64,000 nucleotides of DNA from Phialophora verrucosa (lineage: Eukaryota > Ascomycota > Eurotiomycetes > Chaetothyriales > Herpotrichiellaceae): positions 2,232,001-2,296,000 of the forward strand of contig MSED01000014.1 of the NCBI GenBank assembly GCA_002099365.1. The letters run 5' to 3'. Positions 1 to 10,392 of this stretch are shown here, piece after piece. Made by a program: the position numbers and the translations under genes. Positions within the stretch are counted from its first letter, which is position 1; every line of letters starts with the position of its first letter. The notes under the pieces were generated by a model that worked only from the letters and a program-made list of their open reading frames with translations, made no database searches and was not told the DNA's origin.

Positions 1-3000
1 GATTTCCACAACCACTCGAGCCAATTCATAATGACCCCGTATTGCTGCAATTGAAAAGGGACTGAATCCACGGAGGTCGTAGACGGCAACATGGAGAGGG
101 TGGGTGCCGTGGAGACAGAGTGACTTGACTGTTTCCACGTCCCCGGTCCAGGCAGCCTCGAACAGCTTGATGTAGTTGGCCTTTTTCTCCGGAGTGAGAT
201 CCGATATATTGAAAGAGATCTTGGTCATGTAGGGTTCTTTGTTGCTGTTGTTGAAGCCGTATTGGTAGCCACGACGGCCTACCGTCTTCTGTTCTTTCTG
301 TATCTCTGGATGGAGCTCCGAGAACGACTTGGCACCCTTCCCTTGAAGCTTCCGTTTTAGACTGAGTAACTTTTCAATCATGTTGTTGATGGCTGCTTTC
401 TTTAGTGTCTCGTCTGGAGATTGCTTCTTCGAAAGGAGCTCCTTCTCGTATTGCTTCGTCTGGTATTGATGAAGTGATTTGGCGACGCGAAGATCTCCGA
501 AAGCGGTCCAGTAAGAGTAGGATCCTTCCTCATAGCCGTCAAGGTATACGGAGTCCTCTTGCAGGGCTGCTGGCTTTTCCAGATTCTGACCGTCCACGGG
601 GTTCAGGTATTCTTGAAGAGATGCGATACGTTCTTCAACAAGGTCCAGTAAAGATTTACCATTTGTGTTCCAAGCTGAGTATTGGTACTCTAGGTAGTTG
701 TACGCCTTGGTGGGCAGGGTGTTGACATCTTCCCCTCCGTCGACAAGCTGATCAACAAAGTCCACCATATCGTGTTGCAGCGCAACAATAATTGGCTGCT
801 CGACGGTCTTCTGAAAGTTCTTCTTCGTTGTTTCTGGGTCATTTGAGACTTTGTCGAAACTACGTTTGTAGGCTTGTGCATATGACTCAAAGTCAATGTG
901 GGTTTTGGCGCCCCAGCGGATAAGACTGTCAACGACCTCTGGCTTTCCAGTCCGAATAGCGGTCAGCAATGGAGTATTGACGTTGCTGTTGCCGTAGAAC
1001 CCAGAGATGGCGATGAAATTGCAAGCGCTGGCGAACCGCGATTGATCGGCAGTGTGCATGGTCTCCAAGACAAGTGTCTTCGCACTATTGACGGCATGGT
1101 TGAGGGCTGAGATGTGTTTCATATCGGCCTGGGTATACGTTGCTCCATGCGCAAGGAGGACTCTCACGGTCTCGTTGGCTTGTCGAAGAGGCAGCTGCAG
1201 GGCCAAGGTGATGGTCAGTATTGCAGCCTTGGCCTGCTTTCGATTGTAGTCGTCCATAATCTTGACCGGAAGGAGGACATCGGCGCCATATTTGTCAATC
1301 AGAAGCTCGATGACGTCCAAATGGCCAGCTAGGATAGCAAGATGAAGAGGCGAAAGTGGGCTGTCCCAAGCCAGTACGTCGACATCGTACACATCTGGCT
1401 CATCCTCTGCCCCGTTCTCATCAGGGCTCACGTTGTCCTTGATCTTCACGAAAGAACCCTCCGTCACGTCGTCTGCTTCGTCATCGTTGTCGAAATCTTC
1501 TTCAGAATCAAAAGAATCATCCTCGCTGCCGTCATCCTCGCTGGCATCTTGCTCGTCGCTCCCATTTTCGGAGGAAGCATCTGCCCCAGCAGCAGCTCTT
1601 CGAGCATCCCTGCGTGCATCTTCCTTGAGCATTTCTGCTTCCTCGTTCGCATCGCTCTTGTCGAGGATATCTTTGACCATTTGCGCTTGCCCGCGGTGGG
1701 CGGCCAGGTGCAAAGCGGTCATGCCGTTATACAGTCGTGCTACAAGCCGGGCGCCATGCTCGATCAGACACTGGACAATCTCGGGAGTCGAGCACATCAC
1801 AGCCAGCTGCAAAGGCGTGCGGCCGGTGTGGTCTCTTCGATTGACGTCCACCACTTCCGGAGAAGAGAACCAGTCTCGGACAGCGTCTAAGTCAAGATCG
1901 ACGATGGCCTGGCACAGCCTGGTAGTGTTGCCGACGTACGCCATGTCTGTCCAGTCGTCATCAGTAATAGGGTTGAAGCTCCCAATGGCCTGCCTGCCAG
2001 GATCGTCTTTGAGAAAAGTGACATCTCCAGAAATGTAAATCTTGCTTTCCTCCTCGAAGGCTGCCAAATCTTCATCGGTCACTGGCTTGGGACAGAAGCC
2101 GCAGCAGTCATGAAGGACATCATTGACCGAACCAAAGAACGCGGGATGACGATGCAGCTTCGTTTCTCTGTCCTTTGGCTTGTTCCATTCGGCGTTGAGA
2201 AGCAAATCCTTGGTGAAGAGAAGTTTCTCGATCCTCTTGGCGTGGTACTTTGGTCCATATGGGATGGTGACGGTATGATAATTCGAAACCTCGTCCTCTT
2301 CCACCCACTCAGCAACATCGTCAGGTTGCGCATCCTTGACATTGCCTTGCAATTCGTGACGGAAGCGGGCATTCCATGGCAGTGGTGGTCGGCCTCGCTC
2401 AGCTCGACGCTTGGCCAGGTAGGTGTCTCGGTCGTTGGGATGCGGAAGTTTCTCCAAGACCAGCAGTCTTGCCAACCCCTGCACTCTTGAGAAAGATCTC
2501 TCGAAAATGGTTGGATCAACTCGACACCGGTCAATAGAAGGCCAGTAGACCTCGAAACCACGGCGTGAGTACTTGGACAAGCGATTCTCGTATGAAGGAG
2601 AGCGTCTGCTGAGGTCGATTGTGTTCATCTGGGTCATGAAGGCGGCCAGCGCTCTAGGAGATGCCCAGACTTGCTTCCCATCATAGGCGACACACGAACA
2701 ATCGACGTCGAAGCCAGTGAGGATCTCCGAAACGCTTTTGTACAGGCGAAGGACAATCTGGACGTGACGGACTGGATATTGGCTGACGATGGTTATGGCG
2801 TTCTTGGTGCGGATGGTTGTTGTCTCGGCCAGGATGCTGTCACGAATCTTGCTTTCGATCTGTTTGACCTTCTCAATCGCCTGTTCTTCGTTCAGCCCGT
2901 ACAGAAAGAGGTCGACATCAGAGGCCGGAGCGAGGTTCTCATGGTAATATGTGCGCAGTGCACGCTGGATCATGTCAGAAACTTCTCAGTGGGCCGTGAT

Positions 3001-3468
3001 TGCATGCAATACCTTGGATTCGTTATGAGGGGCCTCCACCGGCAGTAAAGAGGTGACCACAGCGGAACCGGCACAGACAACATTGCTCCAGTCCAAGTCG
3101 ACCAGAGACGACTCAGAGAACAGATTGAAGTTGGTCTTGAATTCCTTGAGTGACTGAACGGTGGCAGGTGCGCCATTCTTTCTCCGGGTGTCGTCTGAGA
3201 GGGCAAGCAGGTATTTGTCCTTTTCAGCTGGAGACTCTTTGGCAAGATCTCTTGCCCGAACGGTCAAAACGTCGTGATCGAAGACGGGAACCAAGTGCTT
3301 TTGCGCTGCAGCGGGATGGTCAGGATGCTGGGCGTAGACTTCTCTCAGTTTGTTCTCGAAAGCCTTGAAAGGCTCTGCGGCTTCGGCCACGCCAGCAGGG
3401 ACTTTTGGGTGTTTGTTGACATAGCCGACGAAGTCAGAGATAGGCACTGGGAGCGGTGGAAGCTCCAT
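1..3468 (-). CDS. Large ankyrin-repeat protein, 3' end beyond window
   Basis: Two exons are visible: 3468-3013 and 2964 to the left edge. They are separated by a 48-nt intron (2965-3012, GT...CAG, CTGAC branch site) that holds an in-frame stop. At least 1,140 codons lie in the window and the frame is still open at base 1. The ATG at 3468 (MELPPLPVP) is preferred over an in-frame ATG at 3636, because the extra stretch reads like pyrimidine-rich leader. The N-terminal region has a conserved block with GSAVVTSLLP and, after the intron, SDVDLFLYG. A strongly acidic linker lies around residues 580-660. Ankyrin units are seen on both sides of it, for example TALHLAAHRG near 1700 and PFSIAAIRGHYELA at the window edge. 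I recognise it as a widely conserved fungal ankyrin protein of unknown function. The GS...DVD pattern resembles a nucleotidyltransferase signature, which is inference only. Confidence 0.85.
2965..3012 (-). other. Intron of the ankyrin-repeat gene
   Basis: 48 nt with GT at 3012-3011 and AG at 2966-2965, and CTGAC about 11 nt before the acceptor. It is divisible by three but contains an in-frame TGA (2988-2986), so splicing is required for the full protein. Removing it joins two blocks of one conserved domain. Confidence 0.8.
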
Positions 3469-4112
3469 TGCTGACAAGTGTGTTGGGAGTGGTGGAGAGG
3501 TGACAGAGAAATGAAACGAAAGTGAGCTTCGAGGCGGAAGACAAGCAGACGATGAGCGCAACAACGAAGACAGAAAAAGGCCTACGCTGAGCTGCAGAGC
3601 AATGTGTTGCAAGTTCGGTTTGGCTGGAAGGATCAAATGGGAGAAGGATTATATACGCTTTAGAAGAAATGTGAAGCCGCCCAACCCTCTACCATGGACG
3701 GTGATTCACTTCACTCGAGGTTGGGAAGTCGCGTGGGAGCCGCGTGAAAACACGAGACCGACAAGGCGTAAACACGTGCAGCAGCCTAACCTAAGGACGA
3801 TCGGTTTCAAACCTACAGGCACCAGGCCACTGAATTCAAGCTTTCCTGGCTGTGTGTAAAACGTAAGGAAGGCTGTTGACTCGGGAGCTTGCTCACCGCT
3901 GGGGAGATTGACCCTGGAGGTGGAGAACGATGCCTAGGTCCGCCTGACGGTGGCCAGAGAGCCGAGCAGACGGAGTACCGAGTAGAGGGGAATGCCTTCG
4001 TCTGTGGCCAAATGCTTCGCCGGAACGGCTGGTGGTCTGTCTACGCTGAAGCGCAACTGATGCTGGCGTCATTCTGGCAGGAATTTTTCGGGACACAAAA
4101 AGTCACCTCAAC
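3469..4112. other. Intergenic, divergent promoter region
   Basis: About 640 bp between the minus-strand ankyrin gene and the plus-strand deformylase gene. Short ORFs here have no recognisable similarity and look like chance frames. The part next to 3469 is purine-rich on the plus strand, i.e. a pyrimidine-rich 5' leader on the minus strand. I see no RNA gene. Confidence 0.5.
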
Positions 4113-5138
4113 TTGAAGGATCCAGGGACAGAGTGGCAGATGGTTTTTCTCCTGGCGAGAGCAAGACTTGCAAGTCCGAGGCTTCTGTCGTATAGCTTTG
4201 GCCGTGTCCAATTTGCGTCGACGAAATCAAAGACCGCGGTGTCCAGCAGACCTCGTCCAAGCCCCATCGAAGAATCTTCCATTCTCACCAGGATGGCCAA
4301 TGACCATATTCTGACGCTATCATGCCCGGACAAGCCTGGAATCATCCACGCTGTCACCGGGATATTTGCGAAAAACGAACTCAATATCCTCGACCTCCAG
4401 CAATTCAGTGACCGCACCTCGGAGAAGTTTTTCATGAGAGTGCACTTCGGACCAGCCCAAGATACCGAGTCCCTCATGCCATCGTTGGAAGCACTGGCAG
4501 CCGACATCCACATGGACTGGAGCTTGAGACCTGTTGCCGAGAAGCCCAAGGTGCTGATCATGGTCTCGAAGATTGGACACTGTCTCAATGATCTTCTCTT
4601 CCGCCAGAAGACGGGCCAGTTGGCCATCGACGTGCCCGTCATCGTGTCAAACCATCCGGACTTTCAGCCCCTGGCTCAAAGTTACAATATCGCCTTCCAC
4701 CATCTGCCGGTCACCAAGGACACAAAAGCCGAACAAGAGAGTCGCATCCTTGACCTCATCAAGGAGCATGACATCGAGCTGGTCGTGCTAGCTCGGTATA
4801 TGCAAGTTCTCTCGCCAACTCTGTGCGAGGCAATGTCTGGCAAGATCATCAACATCCACCACAGCTTCTTACCATCCTTTAAGGGTGCAAAGCCCTATCA
4901 CCAGGCGTTTGATAGGGGCGTCAAGATTATAGGAGCGACTGCCCACTTCGTGACCGCCGATCTGGATGAAGGTCCTATCATCGAGCAGAGAGTGACGAGG
5001 GTAGATCACAACATGACGGCCAAGGAGCTCGTCGACGAGGGCAGCAACGTTGAGAGCCAGGTACTAGCCGCGGCGGTCAAGTGGTGGTCTGAGCGGAGAG
5101 TCTTTTTGAATGGTCATAAGACCGTCGTTTTCAATTGA
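4113..5138 (+). CDS. purU: Formyltetrahydrofolate deformylase (PurU-like), probably mitochondrial
   Basis: The enzyme hydrolyses 10-formyl-tetrahydrofolate to formate and tetrahydrofolate. The protein is a single exon of 341 codons. An ACT domain follows MANDHILTLSCPDKPGI (about residues 61-140), then a formyltransferase-fold hydrolase domain. INIHHSFLPSFKGAKPYHQA and LDEGPIIEQ supply the conserved Asn, His and Asp of the family. The first 60 residues lie upstream of where bacterial PurU starts. From the second ATG (4140, MVFLLARARLASPRLLSYSF) they are rich in Arg, Ser and Leu with no acids, as expected of a mitochondrial presequence. The true start is therefore 4113 or 4140. Organellar location is inference. 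Confidence 0.93.
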   Translation: MKDPGTEWQMVFLLARARLASPRLLSYSFGRVQFASTKSKTAVSSRPRPSPIEESSILTRMANDHILTLSCPDKPGIIHAVTGIFAKNELNILDLQQFSDRTSEKFFMRVHFGPAQDTESLMPSLEALAADIHMDWSLRPVAEKPKVLIMVSKIGHCLNDLLFRQKTGQLAIDVPVIVSNHPDFQPLAQSYNIAFHHLPVTKDTKAEQESRILDLIKEHDIELVVLARYMQVLSPTLCEAMSGKIINIHHSFLPSFKGAKPYHQAFDRGVKIIGATAHFVTADLDEGPIIEQRVTRVDHNMTAKELVDEGSNVESQVLAAAVKWWSERRVFLNGHKTVVFN

Positions 5139-5817
5139 GTCCTCCTCTTCGTTTCCCCTAAAACGACAAGCCATCGAATCTATAAATCATCTCCGCCGGC
5201 ATTTACGACTGCAAGACAAAAGTTTGCGGATTGGATAGAACAACATATAATACTTGGCTGAATTGCATCAGGAAAGTACGGACTTGTCCACCTCTACATT
5301 CCGGCATCATTCATCTATGCAAACCGTCCTCCGCAATACCCCATGTTATTGACAGCGTACGTACAATAGCACGAGCCGAGTTAGGCCTCTAACTTCATCT
5401 GACCGCCCAGGCAGACCAACAGCCGGATGACAGGGTCCTAGTTCGACTCGGGGAGGCTCGTCTCGTGGATCCTGCGGACATACGAAGTGGAGCACGGAGA
5501 TCTCAGCTGCATGGCTTGTGGCGCCTGGTGGAATCGTATCAAGGAGTTGTCCGTCAGCATTGTCCTGGGTGTCGCCATTTGCATGCCATGGTCATAACTC
5601 CGGACAGAGTTTTCTCCGCAACCAGCATGGGTAAGCCAAATATAAAGACTGACCAGTCTGGCTCGGCGCCATGGTCCGAGGAGGCTCGACTGGAAGCGCT
5701 TTTCATACCTATAGGACGCCCCGAGCTGGGAAGAGGGACGACGCAACGGGGATCACGAGGCTGAAAACTCGACCACAACAGCCCTGACATACAAGTACGC
5801 CAACAAGAAGAACAACA
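5139..5817 (+). other. Intergenic between deformylase and agmatinase genes
   Basis: About 680 bp holding the 3' end of one gene and the promoter and leader of the next. The small ORFs on both strands (5438-5790) have no family features. The stretch just before 5818 is A/C-rich (acaagaagaacaacaATGG), a good context for fungal initiation. Confidence 0.5.
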
Positions 5818-7068
5818 ATGGCGCTCAGTATCCAGTTGGTGTTGACGCTCCTCACCGTCCTGCTCTCGCTCCGTTCAATTCTCGCGCACGCCCATTCCCA
5901 CCACGAGGCAGCCTCCTCGGAAGAAGAACCACCGCTCTCCTTCTCAGTCGGTCCTAATTACCCGTACGCACTTGAAGATCTGGACAAGGATCTGCCCTTT
6001 TCGCAACCCGTCACGTTCGCCCATCTTCCCTGGCACAGGTGCTTCTCCGCCAGCCACACCTCCCCGCTAGACATCGCAATCGTCGGCTTCCCCTACGACA
6101 CGTCGACGTCGTACCGGCCCGGCGCGCGATTTGGGCCGCGAGGGATCCGCGCCGCCAGCTCGCGCGAGAAAAAGGGCCGCTCGTACAATACGGTATGGGG
6201 CGTCGACCCCTTCACGGAAGGCGGCCTCAACATCGTCGACTGCGGCGACATCCCCATCACGCCCTTCGACGCCCAGCACGCGTTCCGCCAAATGGAGCAG
6301 GGCTACCGCCAGATCCTCTACCACAACACGTCCACCGCCTCGACCAGTCCAAGTAGCCTCAACCAGTGGACGCATCCCCGCATCCTCAGCCTCGGAGGCG
6401 ACCACTCGATCGTGCTCCCGATCCTCCGCTCGCTCAAGACCATCTACGGCCCCGTCAGCGTGATCCACCTGGACTCGCACCTGGACACCTGGGACCCGTA
6501 CGCCGGGTACACGGGCATCGTCAGCGAGCAGTCGGCCATCACGCACGGGACGTTCTTCTGGCACGCGGCGCGCGAGGGCTGCATCGCCAAGGGCAGCTCC
6601 GTGCACGGCGGGCTGCGCACCAAGCTGTTCAGCCCGGCCGACTACGAGACGGACAAGAACGTCGTGGGCTTCGAGCTCATCGAGGCTCACGAGATCGACG
6701 ACGACCCGCGAGGCATGGCCGGGATCGCCGCCCGCGTCAAGTCCGTCGTCGGCACCACGAACCCGGTCTACCTGAGCATTGACATCGATGTCCTCGACCC
6801 GAGCATCGCCCCCGCGACGGGCACGCCCGAGTCGGGCGGCTGGACTACCCGCGAGGTCAAGCGCTTCATCAAGGGCCTCGAGGGCATTCGGCTCGTCGGC
6901 GCCGACGTCGTCGAGGTGAGTCCCCCCTACGATACGGTCGCTGAGGTGACGAGCGTGGCGGCGAGTGATTTGCTGGTGGATATTATGGCGTTGATGGTCA
7001 AGGATTCGGTGGGGAAGCGAGAGGGCCAGGGGGTTGGGACGGAGGAGCTGAGTAAGGATGAGCTGTAG
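5818..7068 (+). CDS. Secretory-pathway agmatinase/arginase-family ureohydrolase with C-terminal KDEL
   Basis: 416 residues, single exon. The ureohydrolase fold is clear, and all six manganese ligands expected from the agmatinase family are present: GGDHS (His196), HLDSHLDTWD (Asp219, His221, Asp223) and SIDIDVLD (Asp322, Asp324). Family members hydrolyse agmatine to putrescine and urea, or related guanidino substrates. The exact substrate cannot be read from sequence. The N-terminus is a signal peptide with a long Leu/Val core and a likely cleavage site near ILAHA, followed by a short His-rich stretch. The last four residues are KDEL, an ER-retrieval signal. Signal peptide plus KDEL predicts a soluble ER-lumen enzyme, unlike cytosolic or mitochondrial agmatinases. 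The coding region is GC-rich in third positions. Confidence 0.92.
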   Translation: MALSIQLVLTLLTVLLSLRSILAHAHSHHEAASSEEEPPLSFSVGPNYPYALEDLDKDLPFSQPVTFAHLPWHRCFSASHTSPLDIAIVGFPYDTSTSYRPGARFGPRGIRAASSREKKGRSYNTVWGVDPFTEGGLNIVDCGDIPITPFDAQHAFRQMEQGYRQILYHNTSTASTSPSSLNQWTHPRILSLGGDHSIVLPILRSLKTIYGPVSVIHLDSHLDTWDPYAGYTGIVSEQSAITHGTFFWHAAREGCIAKGSSVHGGLRTKLFSPADYETDKNVVGFELIEAHEIDDDPRGMAGIAARVKSVVGTTNPVYLSIDIDVLDPSIAPATGTPESGGWTTREVKRFIKGLEGIRLVGADVVEVSPPYDTVAEVTSVAASDLLVDIMALMVKDSVGKREGQGVGTEELSKDEL

Positions 7069-7588
7069 ATAGATGGACGGTTGATGGACTGGCAGGCTCG
7101 TGGGTATGGTACATTTAGGCCTTAGACGACAATAGTCATAATGCTTTTTGCTCTGTCCAATGCTAATATTAGTGCGGTGAAGCGGTGGACTCTGTCATCG
7201 GATTCTGGACGTCAAGTTCATGTGCACCCGTGTGGATGCGCAGCCTGAAATACGGCTTCTGCTAGCCAAGCTGTGACTGCAACTTTATCGCTTCGAAAGA
7301 GAGAGGGAGATACTATGCTCTCCACAGACCTGAACACATCATAGCCGAGATTCTATGTGAGAGCTGACGGCGCCTGCATCCCTAACAGGCAGCATACAAG
7401 CTCACAAGTCCACGCTATGGGGGCTAAGATTCAATTTATCATCACCGTTGTGGTCTTTCGAGACAAAAGAGACCACATGCTCGACTCCGTTCCCCAGTTG
7501 TGACTCATTTGCGTCGTGCAAAATCTCTCAAGGACATTCAAATTTAGGCCCCATGCCTCCGTTTTCAGTTTCCACCCGTCCCAGCTTC
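7069..7588. other. Convergent intergenic region
   Basis: About 520 bp between two stop codons facing each other (agmatinase + and VPS27 -). It should hold both 3' UTRs. I see no coding signal or strong repeat. Confidence 0.5.
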
Positions 7589-9706
7589 TCAAAGCTCAAT
7601 CAGACTTTCCTCTACAGCGACGGGCTGCGGTTGATGCTGCTGAAGTGGTTGACCATAGGGAGTAGGTGTATGTTGTGGTGCGGCTGGGAATTGGCTCTGG
7701 GTATAAGTGGGATATGGCGAAGTGTACGAGCCCCCGGTAGACATTGCCTGCTGAGGTTGCGCCGGGGGCGGCTGTTGTTGAGGAGGATACTGTTGTTGCT
7801 GGGCTTGCTGTGGAGCATATTGTTGCGGTTGGGTTTGAGGTGGGGGTTGTTGGTACATTTGAGGAGAAGGCGGTTGGTTGAACTGTGCCGGAGGCGGCAT
7901 AGATTGGTGCTGTTGCGGATATGAGGATTGCTGAGGAGGAGGTTGGTGTTGATGACTAGGCTGCGTCTGGGGCTGTGGAGTAGGCCCATCAGCAGGCATC
8001 TGGGCATAGGGTGTCGGGGTGGCTTGAGACTCTGGGGGTGGCATCTGAGGGTACATCGACGGAGGCTGCTGAGATTGTTGGAATTGGTATGGTTGCTGCT
8101 GGCCTGGTTGCTGTTGTTGCTGTTGGGTCGGATGCTGATACGGCGAGGCAGGAGGTTCTTGCTTCTGACTCGAGTACGAATATGACCGCTGAGGTTGAGG
8201 CAGAGTCGTGGACTGGGAGGGTGGAGCATACGACTCGACCGGTGCATTGCTGAAGTAGTAATTCTCTGCCCCGCCGGGACCTGTATTCATGGAGGGCGGG
8301 AGTCCTGCCGATATTGACGGATACATTCCCGAGCCTTGCGGCATGGCCGGAGAGGGCATGGAGTAGGCAGCGTAGCCTGGGTTTCGCTGGTTGTACGTGT
8401 TATTCAATCGCTCCTCAAGCATCCGGTCGTAGTAGCGAACGACGGTGGATAGCTTCGCATGTAAATCAAGCAATGCGTCGTTCTTGGACATGGTTTCGCC
8501 CAAGGTCCTTGCCAGCTTTGGTCGCAGTTTGCCAATGCCCTCGTAAAGCTCTTGTATTTGTGGCTCCCGTAAGATTGTGCCTGGAGGCTGATGCTGTAGT
8601 CGATCCACCAATGTCGCAAACAAGTTGATGTTCTCGGCCTCCATGACCGACAACTCGTAGTCACTCTTGGGCATAACAAAAGGCTGAGTCGAGGTTACCC
8701 CGTCCGTTGTGGTTTTCTTGAGGTTCGCGGCGTGCTTCTTGGCTTGTTCCTCCGCCTCCTTGAGCGACAGTGCGATGGCGGCTTTGAGGTCGGGGTCATC
8801 TTCTTCCTCGTTGGACGCGCCATTTGTCTTCGCCGGCTCTTGCTTTGTCTGAGATTGTGGGACATAACCTGAGCTCGAAATTCCTTTAGCTTCTTCCAGG
8901 CTCATCTCCAACGCCTTCTTCAGATCCTCGTCGAAGCTGGTGTCAACTCGGGCACTTCGGGGTTGCATTGCGCTCGGCTTGGCCGCAAAGGAAACTCGAC
9001 GCTCTGGGAGGCCGCCTGCCTTCTTGGTCAGCTTGTCATAGCAGCCGTCGTCTACTCGGACTGGCTGCATAATGCCCAAGTGAGGAAGGGGAATGGACTT
9101 GGAGGAGCACTGTTGGTCGAAGACGTTGCCGCAGTTCCGGCAATGGTGCTTCCTATTTGTGAGGGTGAAGGAGGTTCTACAACGCATGCAGACATCGCTG
9201 TCGGTCCACTCGGGTGGTGCACTGCTGTCCAGCATGGTACTGGAGATGTCGACCTTGGGCGGAAACCTGAAGCCTTCTCTTTGCAGGCTCTGATAGACCT
9301 GGTTGATGTATGACAAATCGTATCTGCTCTGTGTTGCACTGGCCCAGGTCTGAATGAGTTCCAGGATCTTCTGCTTGACCTCTTCGTTGACAGCAGCGGG
9401 TCCGTAGGCTTTCAGTAACGAGACCAGGTTGTCCATGAACTCGCGCGAGGCGATCTCGGTAAGGAAATGCGAACCGCCATTTTTGACGCACGTGTCCGTG
9501 AGCTTCAAGGCGGACAACTGGATGTTGGGATTCTTGTTGCCTATTCGCTTCTTCAGCGAGCGCATGGCATCTTTAGGCTGCACTGTTTTCGACCGGATGA
9601 GATCGGTGATTTCAAGGGATGTCGCAATGTCTTCTAAGCTCGAAGACGTCGCTTTGTCGATCTGCTCGTCGAGCACAGACGTGCCTGACGAGAACCACCC
9701 GGCCAT
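7589..9706 (-). CDS. VPS27: ESCRT-0 subunit Vps27 (VHS-FYVE-UIM)
   Basis: 705 residues, single exon. The order is: VHS domain (about 5-145); FYVE zinc finger (about 166-226) with the RKHHCRNCG PI3P-binding motif at 185-193 and eight Cys; two ubiquitin-interacting motifs (around 258-274, DLKKALEMSLEEA, and around 306, DLKAAIALSLKEA); a GAT-like helical segment (about 355-430); and a long Gln/Pro-rich tail. The tail ends in LIEL, a clathrin box. In the family this protein binds PI3P on endosomes, gathers ubiquitinated cargo and recruits ESCRT-I. The minus-strand frame is backed by a Q-rich tail made of CAG/CAA codons; plus-strand frames over it are shadows. It is transcribed divergently from the DOA4-like gene. 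Confidence 0.96.
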   Translation of the reverse strand: MAGWFSSGTSVLDEQIDKATSSSLEDIATSLEITDLIRSKTVQPKDAMRSLKKRIGNKNPNIQLSALKLTDTCVKNGGSHFLTEIASREFMDNLVSLLKAYGPAAVNEEVKQKILELIQTWASATQSRYDLSYINQVYQSLQREGFRFPPKVDISSTMLDSSAPPEWTDSDVCMRCRTSFTLTNRKHHCRNCGNVFDQQCSSKSIPLPHLGIMQPVRVDDGCYDKLTKKAGGLPERRVSFAAKPSAMQPRSARVDTSFDEDLKKALEMSLEEAKGISSSGYVPQSQTKQEPAKTNGASNEEEDDPDLKAAIALSLKEAEEQAKKHAANLKKTTTDGVTSTQPFVMPKSDYELSVMEAENINLFATLVDRLQHQPPGTILREPQIQELYEGIGKLRPKLARTLGETMSKNDALLDLHAKLSTVVRYYDRMLEERLNNTYNQRNPGYAAYSMPSPAMPQGSGMYPSISAGLPPSMNTGPGGAENYYFSNAPVESYAPPSQSTTLPQPQRSYSYSSQKQEPPASPYQHPTQQQQQQPGQQQPYQFQQSQQPPSMYPQMPPPESQATPTPYAQMPADGPTPQPQTQPSHQHQPPPQQSSYPQQHQSMPPPAQFNQPPSPQMYQQPPPQTQPQQYAPQQAQQQQYPPQQQPPPAQPQQAMSTGGSYTSPYPTYTQSQFPAAPQHTPTPYGQPLQQHQPQPVAVEESLIEL

Positions 9707-10392
9707 GGTGGGTGAATGGATTCCCGTGAGTTTGGGAGAGGAGAAGCGGTAGATCGAACGACGAGGTCAACGACTGGGACAGACGACTAAGTCAGGGGAC
9801 TTGATTCCTGTTTCGAGCGAGAGCAGCTTGGGCTATTCAAGAGAGATGCTGAAGGAAGATGAGGTAGAGGGGGAAGGTGATGCTCGCATACTGTACAGTA
9901 GTTCGGTCGCGGGTTTGGCTGGATGATGTCTGCGTCCGCCACCAGTCAGGATCACCAGCCACATGTCGGAGTGGCTCTGCGTACTGGTCCCCCGTAGTGT
10001 GGTGGTTCTCCGTAGTTTAGCCTCATGGTGACGGGCCGAAAGACGCAATCGCCCATCCACCTGCGCCGTCTCGGTGTCTTGTTGATCTGCGGCCCCAGGC
10101 ATTCACAGGCAACTCCAACATCTTTACTCCGTACCTTGTTCCGCATATATCGAAGTGTCTTCTGACAAACAAACCGACAAACCGAACAACCTTGCCATCA
10201 CTGGTCAAGCGAGCCCTTAAGAACCCTATCCGTGTCCGTTTCTGCCGGCTCTAGATGACTTGATGCTCACATGTCTCTCTCCATCGCTACACGCTCAACA
10301 TCAAGCAATTAAATTTAGAATCCTCCCCCACAAGCGACTCAGCCCGAGTTCGTGCGCAATGATCCTCCGGTGAACAGATCCTACACATCGCC
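9707..10392. promoter_or_regulatory. Shared divergent promoter of VPS27 and DOA4-like genes
   Basis: 686 bp separate the two start codons, which point away from each other. No convincing ORF lies here. Both genes serve the multivesicular-body pathway, so shared regulation is plausible. No specific binding site is claimed. Confidence 0.45.

Noticed and set aside
3469..3636. N-terminal extension of the ankyrin protein from an upstream in-frame ATG
   Set aside because: The extra 56 residues are translated from a pyrimidine-rich leader. The family starts at the ATG at 3468.
6067..6690. 207-codon minus-strand ORF over the agmatinase gene
   Set aside because: Shadow frame in GC-rich coding DNA. 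The plus strand has all ureohydrolase motifs.
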